From Cyclobacteriaceae bacterium (GTDB lineage: Bacteria > Bacteroidota > Bacteroidia > Cytophagales > Cyclobacteriaceae): DNA of 64,000 nucleotides. The first letter of the stretch is position 1. Every line of letters begins with the position of its first letter. The stretch lies in contig JAKLJG010000008.1 of assembly GCA_023151255.1 (NCBI GenBank), positions 62,001-126,000 of the forward strand, in the 5' to 3' direction. Shown piece after piece: positions 1-9,787 of this stretch. The notes beneath the pieces are model-generated. The model was not told the DNA's origin. It did not search any database and worked only from the letters and a program-made list of their open reading frames with translations. The position numbers were made by a program, and so were the translations under genes.

Positions 1-996
1 GAAGAGAAGACGGAGATTAACGTTGGTCTTGATTTTGGCTTCTTCGGAAACCGCCTAACCGGTGCTATTGAATACTACACCCGTAACATTGATGATCTAT
101 TATTTTCTGTTTCTATTCCTACCGGAGCACCCAACCCGTTTGATCCGAGTCAACCTGCTAACGTAGCGGGTAATGCATGGGCCAATATAGGCCAGATTAA
201 ATCAGCCGGTTTTGAATTTACTGCATCGTATAACGACATTCCCATTGGCCCGATAAAATGGACACCCAGCCTCAACTTTACCATTTACGATAAACCCGTT
301 ATTGAATCATTTAGTGTTGGCGATTTGGGTTTTGGTGAGATTCGCCTTGCAACTCCTGGTTCGCCTGGACAGAACAACAACGAAATTATCCGGAACATTG
401 CCGGCCGGCCCCTTGGCGATATGTATGGACCGATATTCCGTGGAATCGATGAAAATGGCAATTATGTACTTAGCACTACCGACCCTGATGAATTTGTAGT
501 GGTGGGCAATGGTTTACCTGATGGTGAGTTTGGTTTTACCAACACGTTTACGTACAAAAACTGGGATTTAAATTTCCTGTTGCGAGGCGTATTTGGTCAC
601 GATTTGTATAACTCTTATCGCGGGTTCTATGAAAACCGCGATGCGGCCTCCAATACATGGAACAGTGTTGTAACTGATAAAACTCCTTTTGTCACCCAAT
701 CACCTACATTCAGTTCGCTGTTTGTTGAAGATGCAACTTACCTGAGGCTGGATAACGCAACGATAGGTTACAATTTGTCGGCTAAAAATCCTGTCTTTTC
801 CAGAGCCAGAGTGTACTTCAGTGGACAAAATTTGTTTACCATAACTAAATACACGGGTATTGATCCTGAGGTACGTTATTTTGACACCGAAAATGGTAAC
901 ACCTTTACCACCAACCTGGCCCCCGGGCTAGAACGTAGGAATACCTACTTTACAACCCGAACTTTTACATTTGGAGTTACATTGACCTTAAAATAA
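1..996 (+). CDS. SusC/RagA-family TonB-linked outer membrane protein, C-terminal part (truncated by window start)
   Basis: Frame 1 is open from base 1 (EEKTEINVGLDFGFFGNRLTGAIEYYTRNIDDLLF...) to the TAA at 996. Typical SusC C-terminal barrel (ATYLRLDNATIGYNL..., FSGQNLFTITKYTGIDPEV, final FTFGVTLTLK). Followed directly by susD. Confidence 0.93.
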   Translation, partial: EEKTEINVGLDFGFFGNRLTGAIEYYTRNIDDLLFSVSIPTGAPNPFDPSQPANVAGNAWANIGQIKSAGFEFTASYNDIPIGPIKWTPSLNFTIYDKPVIESFSVGDLGFGEIRLATPGSPGQNNNEIIRNIAGRPLGDMYGPIFRGIDENGNYVLSTTDPDEFVVVGNGLPDGEFGFTNTFTYKNWDLNFLLRGVFGHDLYNSYRGFYENRDAASNTWNSVVTDKTPFVTQSPTFSSLFVEDATYLRLDNATIGYNLSAKNPVFSRARVYFSGQNLFTITKYTGIDPEVRYFDTENGNTFTTNLAPGLERRNTYFTTRTFTFGVTLTLK

Positions 997-1003
997 TACA
1001 CCG

Positions 1004-2497
1004 ATGAACAGCAGATTAATTAAAATACTAACAACGGCCATTGTGCTGGTAGTCTTAGGTGCCTGCGAGGCTCCTGATCAGGAGTTGTTTAGTGTTATAC
1101 CAAAGGAAATTCAGGATAATACTACTGATCCTACTGCCTTGAAGGCAATTGCCCAAAGCGCTTATGTGCCCCTAATTGGAACTTGGGGTGGTCACAATTC
1201 CTTGTGGTCTATGCACGAGGTTTCTTCCGATGAAATGGTTATTGCCCAGAAAGGTGCTGATTGGGAAGATGGCGGCCAATGGATTCGGATGCATCGTCAT
1301 GAATTCAATCCAAGTGAACAATCCATCGGTAACGGATGGAATTACTGCTACTCAGCCATAGGCCAATTAAACAACCTGTTGAAGACCTATGGTACAAACC
1401 CGTTGCTTCGCTCAGAGCTGGAGTGTGTTCGCGCCTTGGTTTATCTATGGCTGATTGATGCCTACGGAAATGTTCCTATTGTAACGGAAACATCAACAGA
1501 TCCTACGCCACCTACCAATACGCGGCAGGAAGTTTTTAATTTTATCGAGTCCAGCATCCTTAGTAATCTCGATAACCTGCGCCAGGAGAAGACCTACGCT
1601 TCAATGAACTACTATGTTGCTCAAACAATATTGGCAAAGTTATACCTCAATGCGCAGGTTTATACCGGTACCGCTAAATTTACAGAAGCGGCAGCAGCTG
1701 CCAACGAAGTCATAAACAGTGGGTTGTATTCATTAGAAGCGAACTATTTCGATAATTTCAAGACGAATAACTCGGGGTCTAATGAAAACATTTTTGTTAT
1801 CAACTATGATGAAAATAACGGAGGTGGATTTAATCTCGCTCAAATGACGGGCCACTACCTTACACAGCAAACCTTTAACTTACAGCAGCAACCTTGGAAT
1901 GGTTACGCAACTCTTGAAGACTTTTATAATTCATATGCCGTTAACGACTCCAGAAGAGGAAGTTTTCTGGTGGGCCCGCAGTTTTCATCAACCGGTGTTC
2001 GACTTAAAGATTTAAGTGCAGAACCCGGTGATCCAGACGGTCAGGATTTGACTTTTACACCTGAAATCAATGAATTAGCGCCCAATAGCTTCAGGCAGGC
2101 AGGTGCGCGCGTGGGCAAATGGGAATTCCGACTGGGTGCTGGCCCTAACTTAAGCAACGATTTCCCGATTTTCCGTTATTCTGACGTACTGCTGATGCGT
2201 GCTGAAGCTCTTTGGCGGTTAAATCCGTCAAGCACAGAAGCGCTTAATTTGGTAAACCAGGTGCGGTCTCGTGCCGGAATAAACCCATTGGGTGCTTTAA
2301 CGGCTGATGACCTGTTGGCCGAGCGTGGTCGTGAAATGTTTGCTGAAGGCTACAGGCGCTCCGATCTTATTCGCTTTGGTAAGTTTAACGATGCCTGGTG
2401 GGAAAAGCCTGTTTCTGCAGCATTCCGGAACTTATTCCCAATTCCTCAGGGGCAGTTACTGGTTAACCCCGATCTGGTGCAGAACCCCGGTTATTGA
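1004..2497 (+). CDS. SusD/RagB-family nutrient-binding outer membrane lipoprotein
   Basis: Lipoprotein signal (VLVVLGAC), SusD-type TPR region, C-terminal 'RSRAGINPLGALTADDLLAERGREMFAEGYRRSDLIRFGKF' and 'LFPIPQGQLLVNPDLVQNPGY'. Confidence 0.95.
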   Translation: MNSRLIKILTTAIVLVVLGACEAPDQELFSVIPKEIQDNTTDPTALKAIAQSAYVPLIGTWGGHNSLWSMHEVSSDEMVIAQKGADWEDGGQWIRMHRHEFNPSEQSIGNGWNYCYSAIGQLNNLLKTYGTNPLLRSELECVRALVYLWLIDAYGNVPIVTETSTDPTPPTNTRQEVFNFIESSILSNLDNLRQEKTYASMNYYVAQTILAKLYLNAQVYTGTAKFTEAAAAANEVINSGLYSLEANYFDNFKTNNSGSNENIFVINYDENNGGGFNLAQMTGHYLTQQTFNLQQQPWNGYATLEDFYNSYAVNDSRRGSFLVGPQFSSTGVRLKDLSAEPGDPDGQDLTFTPEINELAPNSFRQAGARVGKWEFRLGAGPNLSNDFPIFRYSDVLLMRAEALWRLNPSSTEALNLVNQVRSRAGINPLGALTADDLLAERGREMFAEGYRRSDLIRFGKFNDAWWEKPVSAAFRNLFPIPQGQLLVNPDLVQNPGY

Positions 2498-2521
2498 TTA
2501 CATAGGTTTTCTATTTATATT

Positions 2522-2550
2522 AAGAAAGCGTCAAGTTCTGACGCTTTCTT
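2522..2550 (+). terminator. Intrinsic terminator after susD
   Basis: Perfect 12-bp stem AAGAAAGCGTCA / TGACGCTTTCTT with AGTTC loop, followed by GTTTTATTGT. Confidence 0.8.
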
Positions 2551-2586
2551 GTTTTATTGTACAGTGGATAACTAATTGGTGAAACG

Positions 2587-5500
2587 GTGTGGAGGTATTC
2601 TTTTGCCCTTCTGTTTGTTCTACTTGGCTGCTCTCGTAAAAAGCACGAAGTAGGTTTTGTTTTAATGCGGTCTGCCGAAACCGGTATTGATTTTCAGAAC
2701 GAACTTACGTTCACCGAGGATTTCAATTGTTACACATATCGTAATTTTTACAATGGCGCAGGGGTTGCCATTGGTGATATTAATAATGACGGCCTGCCCG
2801 ACATCTACTTTAGTGGTAACCAGGTTAACAACAAGTTGTATTTAAATAAGGGCAATTTTCAGTTTGAAGATATTACTTTAAAAGCAGGTGTTGCCTGCGA
2901 AAATGTCTGGTCAACCGGGGTAAGTATGGCTGATGTAAATGCTGACGGCTGGCTTGATATTTTTGTCTGTAAATCGGGCCCGTCAATGGGTGGCGTCCGC
3001 CATAATGAGTTGTTCATTAATAATGGAGATTTAACCTTTACGGAGCGTTCAGCTGAATGGGGTGTGGCCGATGAAGGCCTTTCAATTCACGCGGTATTTC
3101 TGGATTATGATAAAGATGGTGACCTGGATTTTTATTTACTGAATAATTCCAATCGGGCTGTTGGTATCTTCGATCTGAACATTGGTCAGCGCAGCGTTCG
3201 CGATCCCTTCGGAGGAAATAAACTTTACCGAAATGATGGGACTAAATTTACCGATGTAAGCGAACAGGCAGGTATTTATGGGAGTGCCATCGGGTTCGGC
3301 TTAGGCGTAACCGTTGCCGATGTTAATCAGGATGGTTGGCAGGACATCTTTGTAAGCAATGATTTTTTTGAACGGGATTACCTGTATATAAATAACCAGG
3401 ATGGTACCTTCAGTGAAATGCTTGAGGAATGTATAAGCGAGATCAGCATGGGATCGATGGGTGCGGATATAGCCGACCTGAATAATGACGGGTATCCTGA
3501 AATTTATGTTACTGAAATGCTGCCCGAGCAAATGGAGCGTAGAAAATCAATCGCTTTATTTGAAGATTGGAATAAATATGAAGCGAATCTGAACAACGGA
3601 TATCACAGGCAATTTAGCCGCAATGTGCTTCAATTAAATAATGGGCCCTTGCCGGAACAACCCAACAGGGTAGTATTTAGTGAGATTGGCCGCTTTGCCG
3701 GGGTGGAAGCAACCGATTGGAGTTGGGGTGCGCTTATTTTTGATTACAACAATGATGGCCTGAAAGACATTTTTGTTGCGAACGGTATTCCTCGCGATTT
3801 GACCGATCAGGATTACATTACCTTTGATGCGGCAGCGATGCTTCATCGGTTTAATCCCGCCAAGGATAGCCTCCTGCTTACTAACCTCATCAACCTGATT
3901 CCATCCACACCGGTGCCAAACTATTTGTACCAAAATAAAGGAGAACTCCGATTTGTCAATACTGCCCTTACGTCTGATATCGGAAAGCCCGGCTTTTCTA
4001 ATGGCGCTGCGTATGGCGATCTTGATAATGATGGTGACCTCGATTTGGTTGTAAACAACATTAATGAAGTGGCCTGGGTATTCAGAAATCTGTCCAGAGA
4101 ATCAGCTGTAAACGGATCAAACTTTTTAATCCTGAGCTTATCCGGGTCAACCGGTAATACAAAATCCTTCGGTGCGCGAACTACCATTTATTGTGCCGGT
4201 CTAACCTTACATGCCGAACACTCCCCAGTAAAGGGTTATATGTCATCTGTTGATCAACGCCTTCACTTTGGTCTTGGTGAATATACCAGGGTTGATTCAG
4301 TAGTTGTTTCCTGGCCGAATGGCAGTAAATCAGTTCTTCGGAATGTGCCAGCTAACCAGTTTTTGAATTTGACCGAACCAGGCCCGCCAACACATGTGGC
4401 ACAAAATTTAAATGAAAAGGTGGTACCGCATTTCGGGCAGGCAAGTATTCCTTCAATTAATTTTAAACACGTTGGTAATTCGTTTAATGATTTTAACAGG
4501 CATCCGTTGTTGTTTGAAATGATAAGCAACGATGGACAAAAGATGGTTGTTTTTGATTTTAATCACGACAGACATGACGATATACTCATTGGCGGGTCGG
4601 CCCATTTCCCAACCCATGTGTGGCTTCAACAACCTGATGGTAGTTTTAAAGCGATGTTCCCTTTTGGGGAGGAATCGTTTTTTGAATGCACCGACATAGC
4701 TGTGGATGATTTTAATTCAGATGGGTTAGTGGATGTGTACCTTGCTGCTGGCGGAAGTCAATTTTCAAATCAAGCTCCACAATATCGCGATAAAGTCTAT
4801 CTTAATCAGGGTAACCTGACGTTTAAGGAGGTGCCACGAATAGTGCTTAGCGGTGATAAATTTGAAAGCACCTCATTTGCCTTTTCATTTGATTATGATA
4901 TGGATGGAATTGTTGATCTGATAACAGGTGAACGTCTCAAGCCCTTTAAATACGGTTTACCTGCAGACGCCAGGTTATTAAAAGGTAATGGCGATGGAAC
5001 CTTTAACGATGTTACAGACCAGATTGCTCCTGATTTAAAAAATCGCGGCTTTCTGCGCAGTGGTACATCATTTGATTTTGATAGGGATGGTGATAGCGAC
5101 ATAGTCATGGCAGGAGAGTGGATGGGTTTAACTGTTTTAAGAAATGACAGGGATGTATTCACTGATGTTTCTGTACAACTTGGTTTGAAAACCTCAACGG
5201 GTTTGTGGAACACCCTTACAGTAAATGATGTAAACAATGATGGTTTTCCGGATCTCATTGTTGGTAATCAGGGGCTAAACTCAGCGTATTCAGCTTCCCC
5301 TGAAAAACCGCTTACTATGTATGTACACGATTTTGATGGAAATGGCAGCCTTGAGCAGATTGTTTGCATACGCGATAACGGTAAAGACTACCCGCTAACC
5401 ATGTGGTCAACTTTGGTCAAGCAAATCCCATCGCTTAAAAAACTCTTGCCACGACACCATGAGTACAAGGATAAATCCATTCAGGAGATTTTTGAAAACA

Positions 5501-5910
5501 GGGTATTGAATGCGGCAGTTAAACTGGAAGTTACCGAACTAACCAGCATGGTTTACCTGAATGATAACGGTAAACGCTTCTTACCAATACCTCTTCCCTG
5601 GCAGGCTCAGTTATCAGAAGTTTATGCTATCCATTGTATGGATGTTAATGCTGACGGATTTATTGATTTACTCCTTGCCGGCAACCAGTTTAAAGCGAAA
5701 CCTGAAACAGGCATTTCAGCAGCCAGTTATGGTACACTTTTACTTGGTAGGGGAGATGGAAATTTTACCTACGTTAGCCCTGCCCGCTCGGGTATTTTTG
5801 TAAACGGTGAGGTTCGCGATATTAAACAAATTCAAATTAACCAATTTACTTTTGCTGTTTTTTTGATCAACAATGAGCCATTGAAATTTTTCAAACTAAA
5901 TACACCATGA
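2587..5910 (+). CDS. FG-GAP/VCBS repeat protein with ASPIC/UnbV domain (CRTAC1-like), lipoprotein; paralog 1 (GTG start)
   Basis: Repeated 'GDINNDGLPDIYFSGN', 'DYDKDGDLDFYLLNN' motifs; ASPIC/UnbV-like 'VDQRLHFGLGEYTRVDSVVVSWPNGSKSVL'; lipobox LLGC. Confidence 0.9.
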   Translation: MWRYSFALLFVLLGCSRKKHEVGFVLMRSAETGIDFQNELTFTEDFNCYTYRNFYNGAGVAIGDINNDGLPDIYFSGNQVNNKLYLNKGNFQFEDITLKAGVACENVWSTGVSMADVNADGWLDIFVCKSGPSMGGVRHNELFINNGDLTFTERSAEWGVADEGLSIHAVFLDYDKDGDLDFYLLNNSNRAVGIFDLNIGQRSVRDPFGGNKLYRNDGTKFTDVSEQAGIYGSAIGFGLGVTVADVNQDGWQDIFVSNDFFERDYLYINNQDGTFSEMLEECISEISMGSMGADIADLNNDGYPEIYVTEMLPEQMERRKSIALFEDWNKYEANLNNGYHRQFSRNVLQLNNGPLPEQPNRVVFSEIGRFAGVEATDWSWGALIFDYNNDGLKDIFVANGIPRDLTDQDYITFDAAAMLHRFNPAKDSLLLTNLINLIPSTPVPNYLYQNKGELRFVNTALTSDIGKPGFSNGAAYGDLDNDGDLDLVVNNINEVAWVFRNLSRESAVNGSNFLILSLSGSTGNTKSFGARTTIYCAGLTLHAEHSPVKGYMSSVDQRLHFGLGEYTRVDSVVVSWPNGSKSVLRNVPANQFLNLTEPGPPTHVAQNLNEKVVPHFGQASIPSINFKHVGNSFNDFNRHPLLFEMISNDGQKMVVFDFNHDRHDDILIGGSAHFPTHVWLQQPDGSFKAMFPFGEESFFECTDIAVDDFNSDGLVDVYLAAGGSQFSNQAPQYRDKVYLNQGNLTFKEVPRIVLSGDKFESTSFAFSFDYDMDGIVDLITGERLKPFKYGLPADARLLKGNGDGTFNDVTDQIAPDLKNRGFLRSGTSFDFDRDGDSDIVMAGEWMGLTVLRNDRDVFTDVSVQLGLKTSTGLWNTLTVNDVNNDGFPDLIVGNQGLNSAYSASPEKPLTMYVHDFDGNGSLEQIVCIRDNGKDYPLTMWSTLVKQIPSLKKLLPRHHEYKDKSIQEIFENRVLNAAVKLEVTELTSMVYLNDNGKRFLPIPLPWQAQLSEVYAIHCMDVNADGFIDLLLAGNQFKAKPETGISAASYGTLLLGRGDGNFTYVSPARSGIFVNGEVRDIKQIQINQFTFAVFLINNEPLKFFKLNTP

Positions 5911-6470
5911 AAAATCACCTTGCTTTATATTTAACTGCATTTATCTTGGTAATAACCGTCTATGCCTGCCGGCAATCGGAGTACGAGCGCCTTGTTAGTA
6001 GCGAATTGGCACGGAATGTTCGATATGATTCGCTATTTCTTGGGCTGCGCTTCAATATGAGCAGCAAAGAATTTTATTCCGCTTGCTGGGAAATGAACAA
6101 GCAGGGCTTAATTATGCAGGGCCCCGGTAACCTGAGTGTTCAATATCAGTTGGACTCTTCCCAGATGCGGTCGCTTACCTATATGTGGTTTTATCCCGAT
6201 TTCAAGAACGACTCCATCTATAAAATGCCGGTTGAATTCCAGTACGTGTATTGGTCGCCCGTATTTCAGCCTTTATCAGCCGATTCGCTGTTAGTTGATG
6301 TGAAAAATTTATTTGAAAAGTGGTATGGCGGTTCATTTCTCTACCAGGAGAGTAAAGACGGTTTACAGAAAGTATGGGTAAAAGTTGACGGTAACAGGCG
6401 TATCCGGTTGTATAAAAAAAATATTTCGACAGTTAGCGCTGAATTTCTTGATTTACAAAATGCAAAATGA
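5907..6470 (+). CDS. Small hypothetical lipoprotein between FG-GAP paralogs
   Basis: 187-aa ORF with lipoprotein-like N-terminus (LVITVYAC); ATGA overlaps with both neighbours. Confidence 0.8.
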   Translation: MKNHLALYLTAFILVITVYACRQSEYERLVSSELARNVRYDSLFLGLRFNMSSKEFYSACWEMNKQGLIMQGPGNLSVQYQLDSSQMRSLTYMWFYPDFKNDSIYKMPVEFQYVYWSPVFQPLSADSLLVDVKNLFEKWYGGSFLYQESKDGLQKVWVKVDGNRRIRLYKKNISTVSAEFLDLQNAK

Positions 6471-9400
6471 AGGTGGATAAGCTTGCTTCTTTACTTATTG
6501 TTTTAATACTGCTATATTCTTCTTGTACCAGACAGAGCGATGATGCGGCTCCACTTTTTAAACTCATAAATGATGCTGAAACCGGAATATCCTTTCGGAA
6601 CGACCTTCCCTTCAACAGTGAATTTAACATTTTTACCTACCGGAATTTTTATAATGGCGGTGGCGTGGCCATTGGCGATATTAATAATGACGGTTTAGCC
6701 GACATTTACTTTACAAGTAATCTCGGGCCAAATGCACTCTATTTAAACAAAGGAAATTTTACTTTTGAAAATATTACTGAAAAGGCAGGGGTGGCCGGTA
6801 AGCAAGCGTGGAGTACCGGTGTGGTTATGGCCGATGTAAATGGCGATGGATGGCTTGATATTTACGTATGTAATTCTGGCGACATTAAAAATGATAACCG
6901 CGAGAATGAATTGTTTATCAATAATGGCGACCTAACTTTTACAGAAAGTGCAGCCGTGTGGGGTTTAAACGACAAGGGTTTTTCAACCCATGCTGCTTTT
7001 TTTGATTACGACAACGATGGAGACCTGGATGTTTACCTGCTCAACAACTCGTTTAAAGCCATCGGCAGCTTCAACCTAATGCAGAATATACGGCATGAAC
7101 GTGACTCGGTAGGGGGCGATAAATTATACCGGAATGACGGTAACCGCTTTACCGATGTTAGCATTGTGGCTGGCATTTACGGCAGTGTTATAGGTTTTGG
7201 TTTAGGTGTAACAGTAGGTGATGTGAATAATGACGGCTGGATGGATATCTTTATTTCCAATGATTTTTTTGAGCGCGATTACCTCTATCTTAATAACCGG
7301 AACGGCACCTTTAGTGAAATTTTAGAACAGGCTATGCCCAGTATCAGTGCTGCTTCAATGGGTGCTGATATGGCCGATATCAATAATGACGGCTGGATGG
7401 ACATTTTTGTAACCGATATGCTCCCCGAGCAATACGAGCGATTAAAGCAGGTAACCATCTTCGAAAACTGGGATAAACTAACTTATAATGTGCGCAATGG
7501 ATACTATTATCAGTTTACCCGCAACATGCTTCACTTGAATAACGGCAATAATACATTCAGCGACATAAGTCGGTTAGGCGGAGTTGAAGCAACAGATTGG
7601 AGTTGGGGGGCATTAATTTTTGATATGGACAATGATGGCCTGAAAGACATTTTCGTTGCAAACGGAATTTATAAGGACATTACCGATCTGGATTATCTGA
7701 ACTTCATCGATAAGCCTGAAACCAAACAGAAAATAATTAACCGGCAACGTGTTGACTATCAGGCGTTGATTGATCCGATTCCGGTAAATCCGGTGCCCAA
7801 CTATGCCTTTAAAAATCTGGGAGGCTATCGCTTTGACAACCACGCTTTGCCATGGGGCCTTGGTGCCCCATCCCATTCTAACGGAGCCGCTTACGGAGAT
7901 TTGGATAACGATGGCGATCTGGATCTGGTAGTAAACAACGTGAACAGCCAAGCCTTCGTTTTTCGTAATACAACCAATGATACCCCTGGTTCACCAAACT
8001 ATATCCGCATTATTCTAAAGGGTAAATCGCCCAATACATGGGCAGTGGGCAGCCGCATTCAAATTTTTGCTGGTGGCAGCCTGTATACTTTTGAACAAAT
8101 GCCAAACCGGGGTTTCGAATCTTCGGTTGATCCGGTAATTGTAGCCGGATTGGGGTCTAATAAATTCATCGATACACTACGCGTGGAATGGCCTGGTGGG
8201 TCTGAAACCGTCTTAACAAATATTCACACAAACCAAACCATTACCCTTAATCATGAAGAAGCTAAAGAAAAATCAACTGAAAAGCCGGACCACAAATTAG
8301 CCTGGTTTACAGAAGCAACGAAGAGCGGCATTTTAGCAGCTGTTCATCATGAAAACGAGTTTATAGACTTTAACCGCGACCGCCTTCTCTACCAAATGTA
8401 CTCAACACTCGGTCCGCGTGTAGCCGTAGGCGATGTTAATAATGACGGACTCGATGACTTTTATCTGGGTGGTGCCAAGGGGTATGCGGGTCAGTTAATG
8501 GTGCAGAAACCGGATGGTAACTTTGCACATCAATTCGTTCCGGCATTTGAGAGCGACAAAAGTTTCGAAGATGTTGACGCGGTGTTTTTCGATCTTAACA
8601 ATGATGACGCCCTTGATTTATTCGTTGTAAGTGGTGGTAATGAGTTCTCTTTTGGTTCTCCGGAACTGGTTAATCGGGTATACCTGAACAATGGCCGGGG
8701 TGAATTCAGTCGTTCTCCTCAACCGGCCCTTAATAATGCAACGGTGGTTTACTCAACTGTAGCTGCCGGAGATTTTAATCAGGACGGTTTTACTGATTTA
8801 TTTGTAGGCACCCGCTTTAAGGCATTTCAATACGGAGTACCTGCTGGCGGGTATATTTATCAGAACGATGGAACGGGCCGACTGGTGAATGTTACACGCC
8901 AGGTGGCGCCAGAATTAGCCGATGTAGGTATGATAACCGATTCGGAGTGGGCAGATTACGACTCCGATGGTGACCTCGATCTTATACTGGTTGGTGAGTG
9001 GATGTCCATTGAGATTTTTCAGAATCAGGAGGGAACATTAATAAGGAAAACAACCAAACTGGGCATAACCAACTTATCCGGTTGGTGGAATGTGCTGGAA
9101 GCTGTTGACCTTGATAAAGACGGTGATGTTGACTTTGTATTGGGCAATCACGGTTACAATTCACGGTTCAGGGCCAGTGTAAAAGAGCCTGTTTTACTTT
9201 ATGTAAATGATTTTGATTCTAACGGGAGCACCGAACATATCTACGCAAAGAAATCAGGCGGAAGGATTTTGCCGTATGCATTAAAGCATGACCTGGTCGC
9301 TCAATTGCCATCATTAAAAAAGAATTACCTGGAGTACAGAAAATTTAATAACCAAACTGTTGAAGAAATTTTTACGAAAGAACAACTTTCATCGGCTGTT

Positions 9401-9787
9401 GTGCATCAGGTCGTACAGCTTGCTTCCGGTGTGCTTGAAAACGTTAATGGGCAGTTTGTATTTCACGAATTGCCCATAGAAGCACAGTTTTCTCCGGTTC
9501 ACGCCATTTTGGTTACCGATGTAAATGATGACGGAATAACCGACCTTGTTCTAGGCGGAAATTTGTACCAGGTCAAACCCGAAGCCGGGCAATACGATGC
9601 CAGCTATGGTTTGGTTCTGTTTGGAAAAGGCAATTTGAAATTCACCCCGCTCTCACCCACGCTTTCAGGTTTTCAGGTCAGGGGTGCCGTGCGCGATATC
9701 AGCCAGATTAAGACACCGGCCGGTATAGTTACCCTGGTGGCCCTGAATAACGATAGCCTTCGGGTTTTTGTACGAAACCGGCAATGA
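6467..9787 (+). CDS. FG-GAP/VCBS repeat protein with ASPIC/UnbV domain; paralog 2
   Basis: Same architecture as the 2587..5910 product ('AIGDINNDGLADIYFTSN', 'LRVEWPGGSETVLTNIHTNQTITL'); lipobox LYSSC. Confidence 0.9.
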   Translation: MKVDKLASLLIVLILLYSSCTRQSDDAAPLFKLINDAETGISFRNDLPFNSEFNIFTYRNFYNGGGVAIGDINNDGLADIYFTSNLGPNALYLNKGNFTFENITEKAGVAGKQAWSTGVVMADVNGDGWLDIYVCNSGDIKNDNRENELFINNGDLTFTESAAVWGLNDKGFSTHAAFFDYDNDGDLDVYLLNNSFKAIGSFNLMQNIRHERDSVGGDKLYRNDGNRFTDVSIVAGIYGSVIGFGLGVTVGDVNNDGWMDIFISNDFFERDYLYLNNRNGTFSEILEQAMPSISAASMGADMADINNDGWMDIFVTDMLPEQYERLKQVTIFENWDKLTYNVRNGYYYQFTRNMLHLNNGNNTFSDISRLGGVEATDWSWGALIFDMDNDGLKDIFVANGIYKDITDLDYLNFIDKPETKQKIINRQRVDYQALIDPIPVNPVPNYAFKNLGGYRFDNHALPWGLGAPSHSNGAAYGDLDNDGDLDLVVNNVNSQAFVFRNTTNDTPGSPNYIRIILKGKSPNTWAVGSRIQIFAGGSLYTFEQMPNRGFESSVDPVIVAGLGSNKFIDTLRVEWPGGSETVLTNIHTNQTITLNHEEAKEKSTEKPDHKLAWFTEATKSGILAAVHHENEFIDFNRDRLLYQMYSTLGPRVAVGDVNNDGLDDFYLGGAKGYAGQLMVQKPDGNFAHQFVPAFESDKSFEDVDAVFFDLNNDDALDLFVVSGGNEFSFGSPELVNRVYLNNGRGEFSRSPQPALNNATVVYSTVAAGDFNQDGFTDLFVGTRFKAFQYGVPAGGYIYQNDGTGRLVNVTRQVAPELADVGMITDSEWADYDSDGDLDLILVGEWMSIEIFQNQEGTLIRKTTKLGITNLSGWWNVLEAVDLDKDGDVDFVLGNHGYNSRFRASVKEPVLLYVNDFDSNGSTEHIYAKKSGGRILPYALKHDLVAQLPSLKKNYLEYRKFNNQTVEEIFTKEQLSSAVVHQVVQLASGVLENVNGQFVFHELPIEAQFSPVHAILVTDVNDDGITDLVLGGNLYQVKPEAGQYDASYGLVLFGKGNLKFTPLSPTLSGFQVRGAVRDISQIKTPAGIVTLVALNNDSLRVFVRNRQ

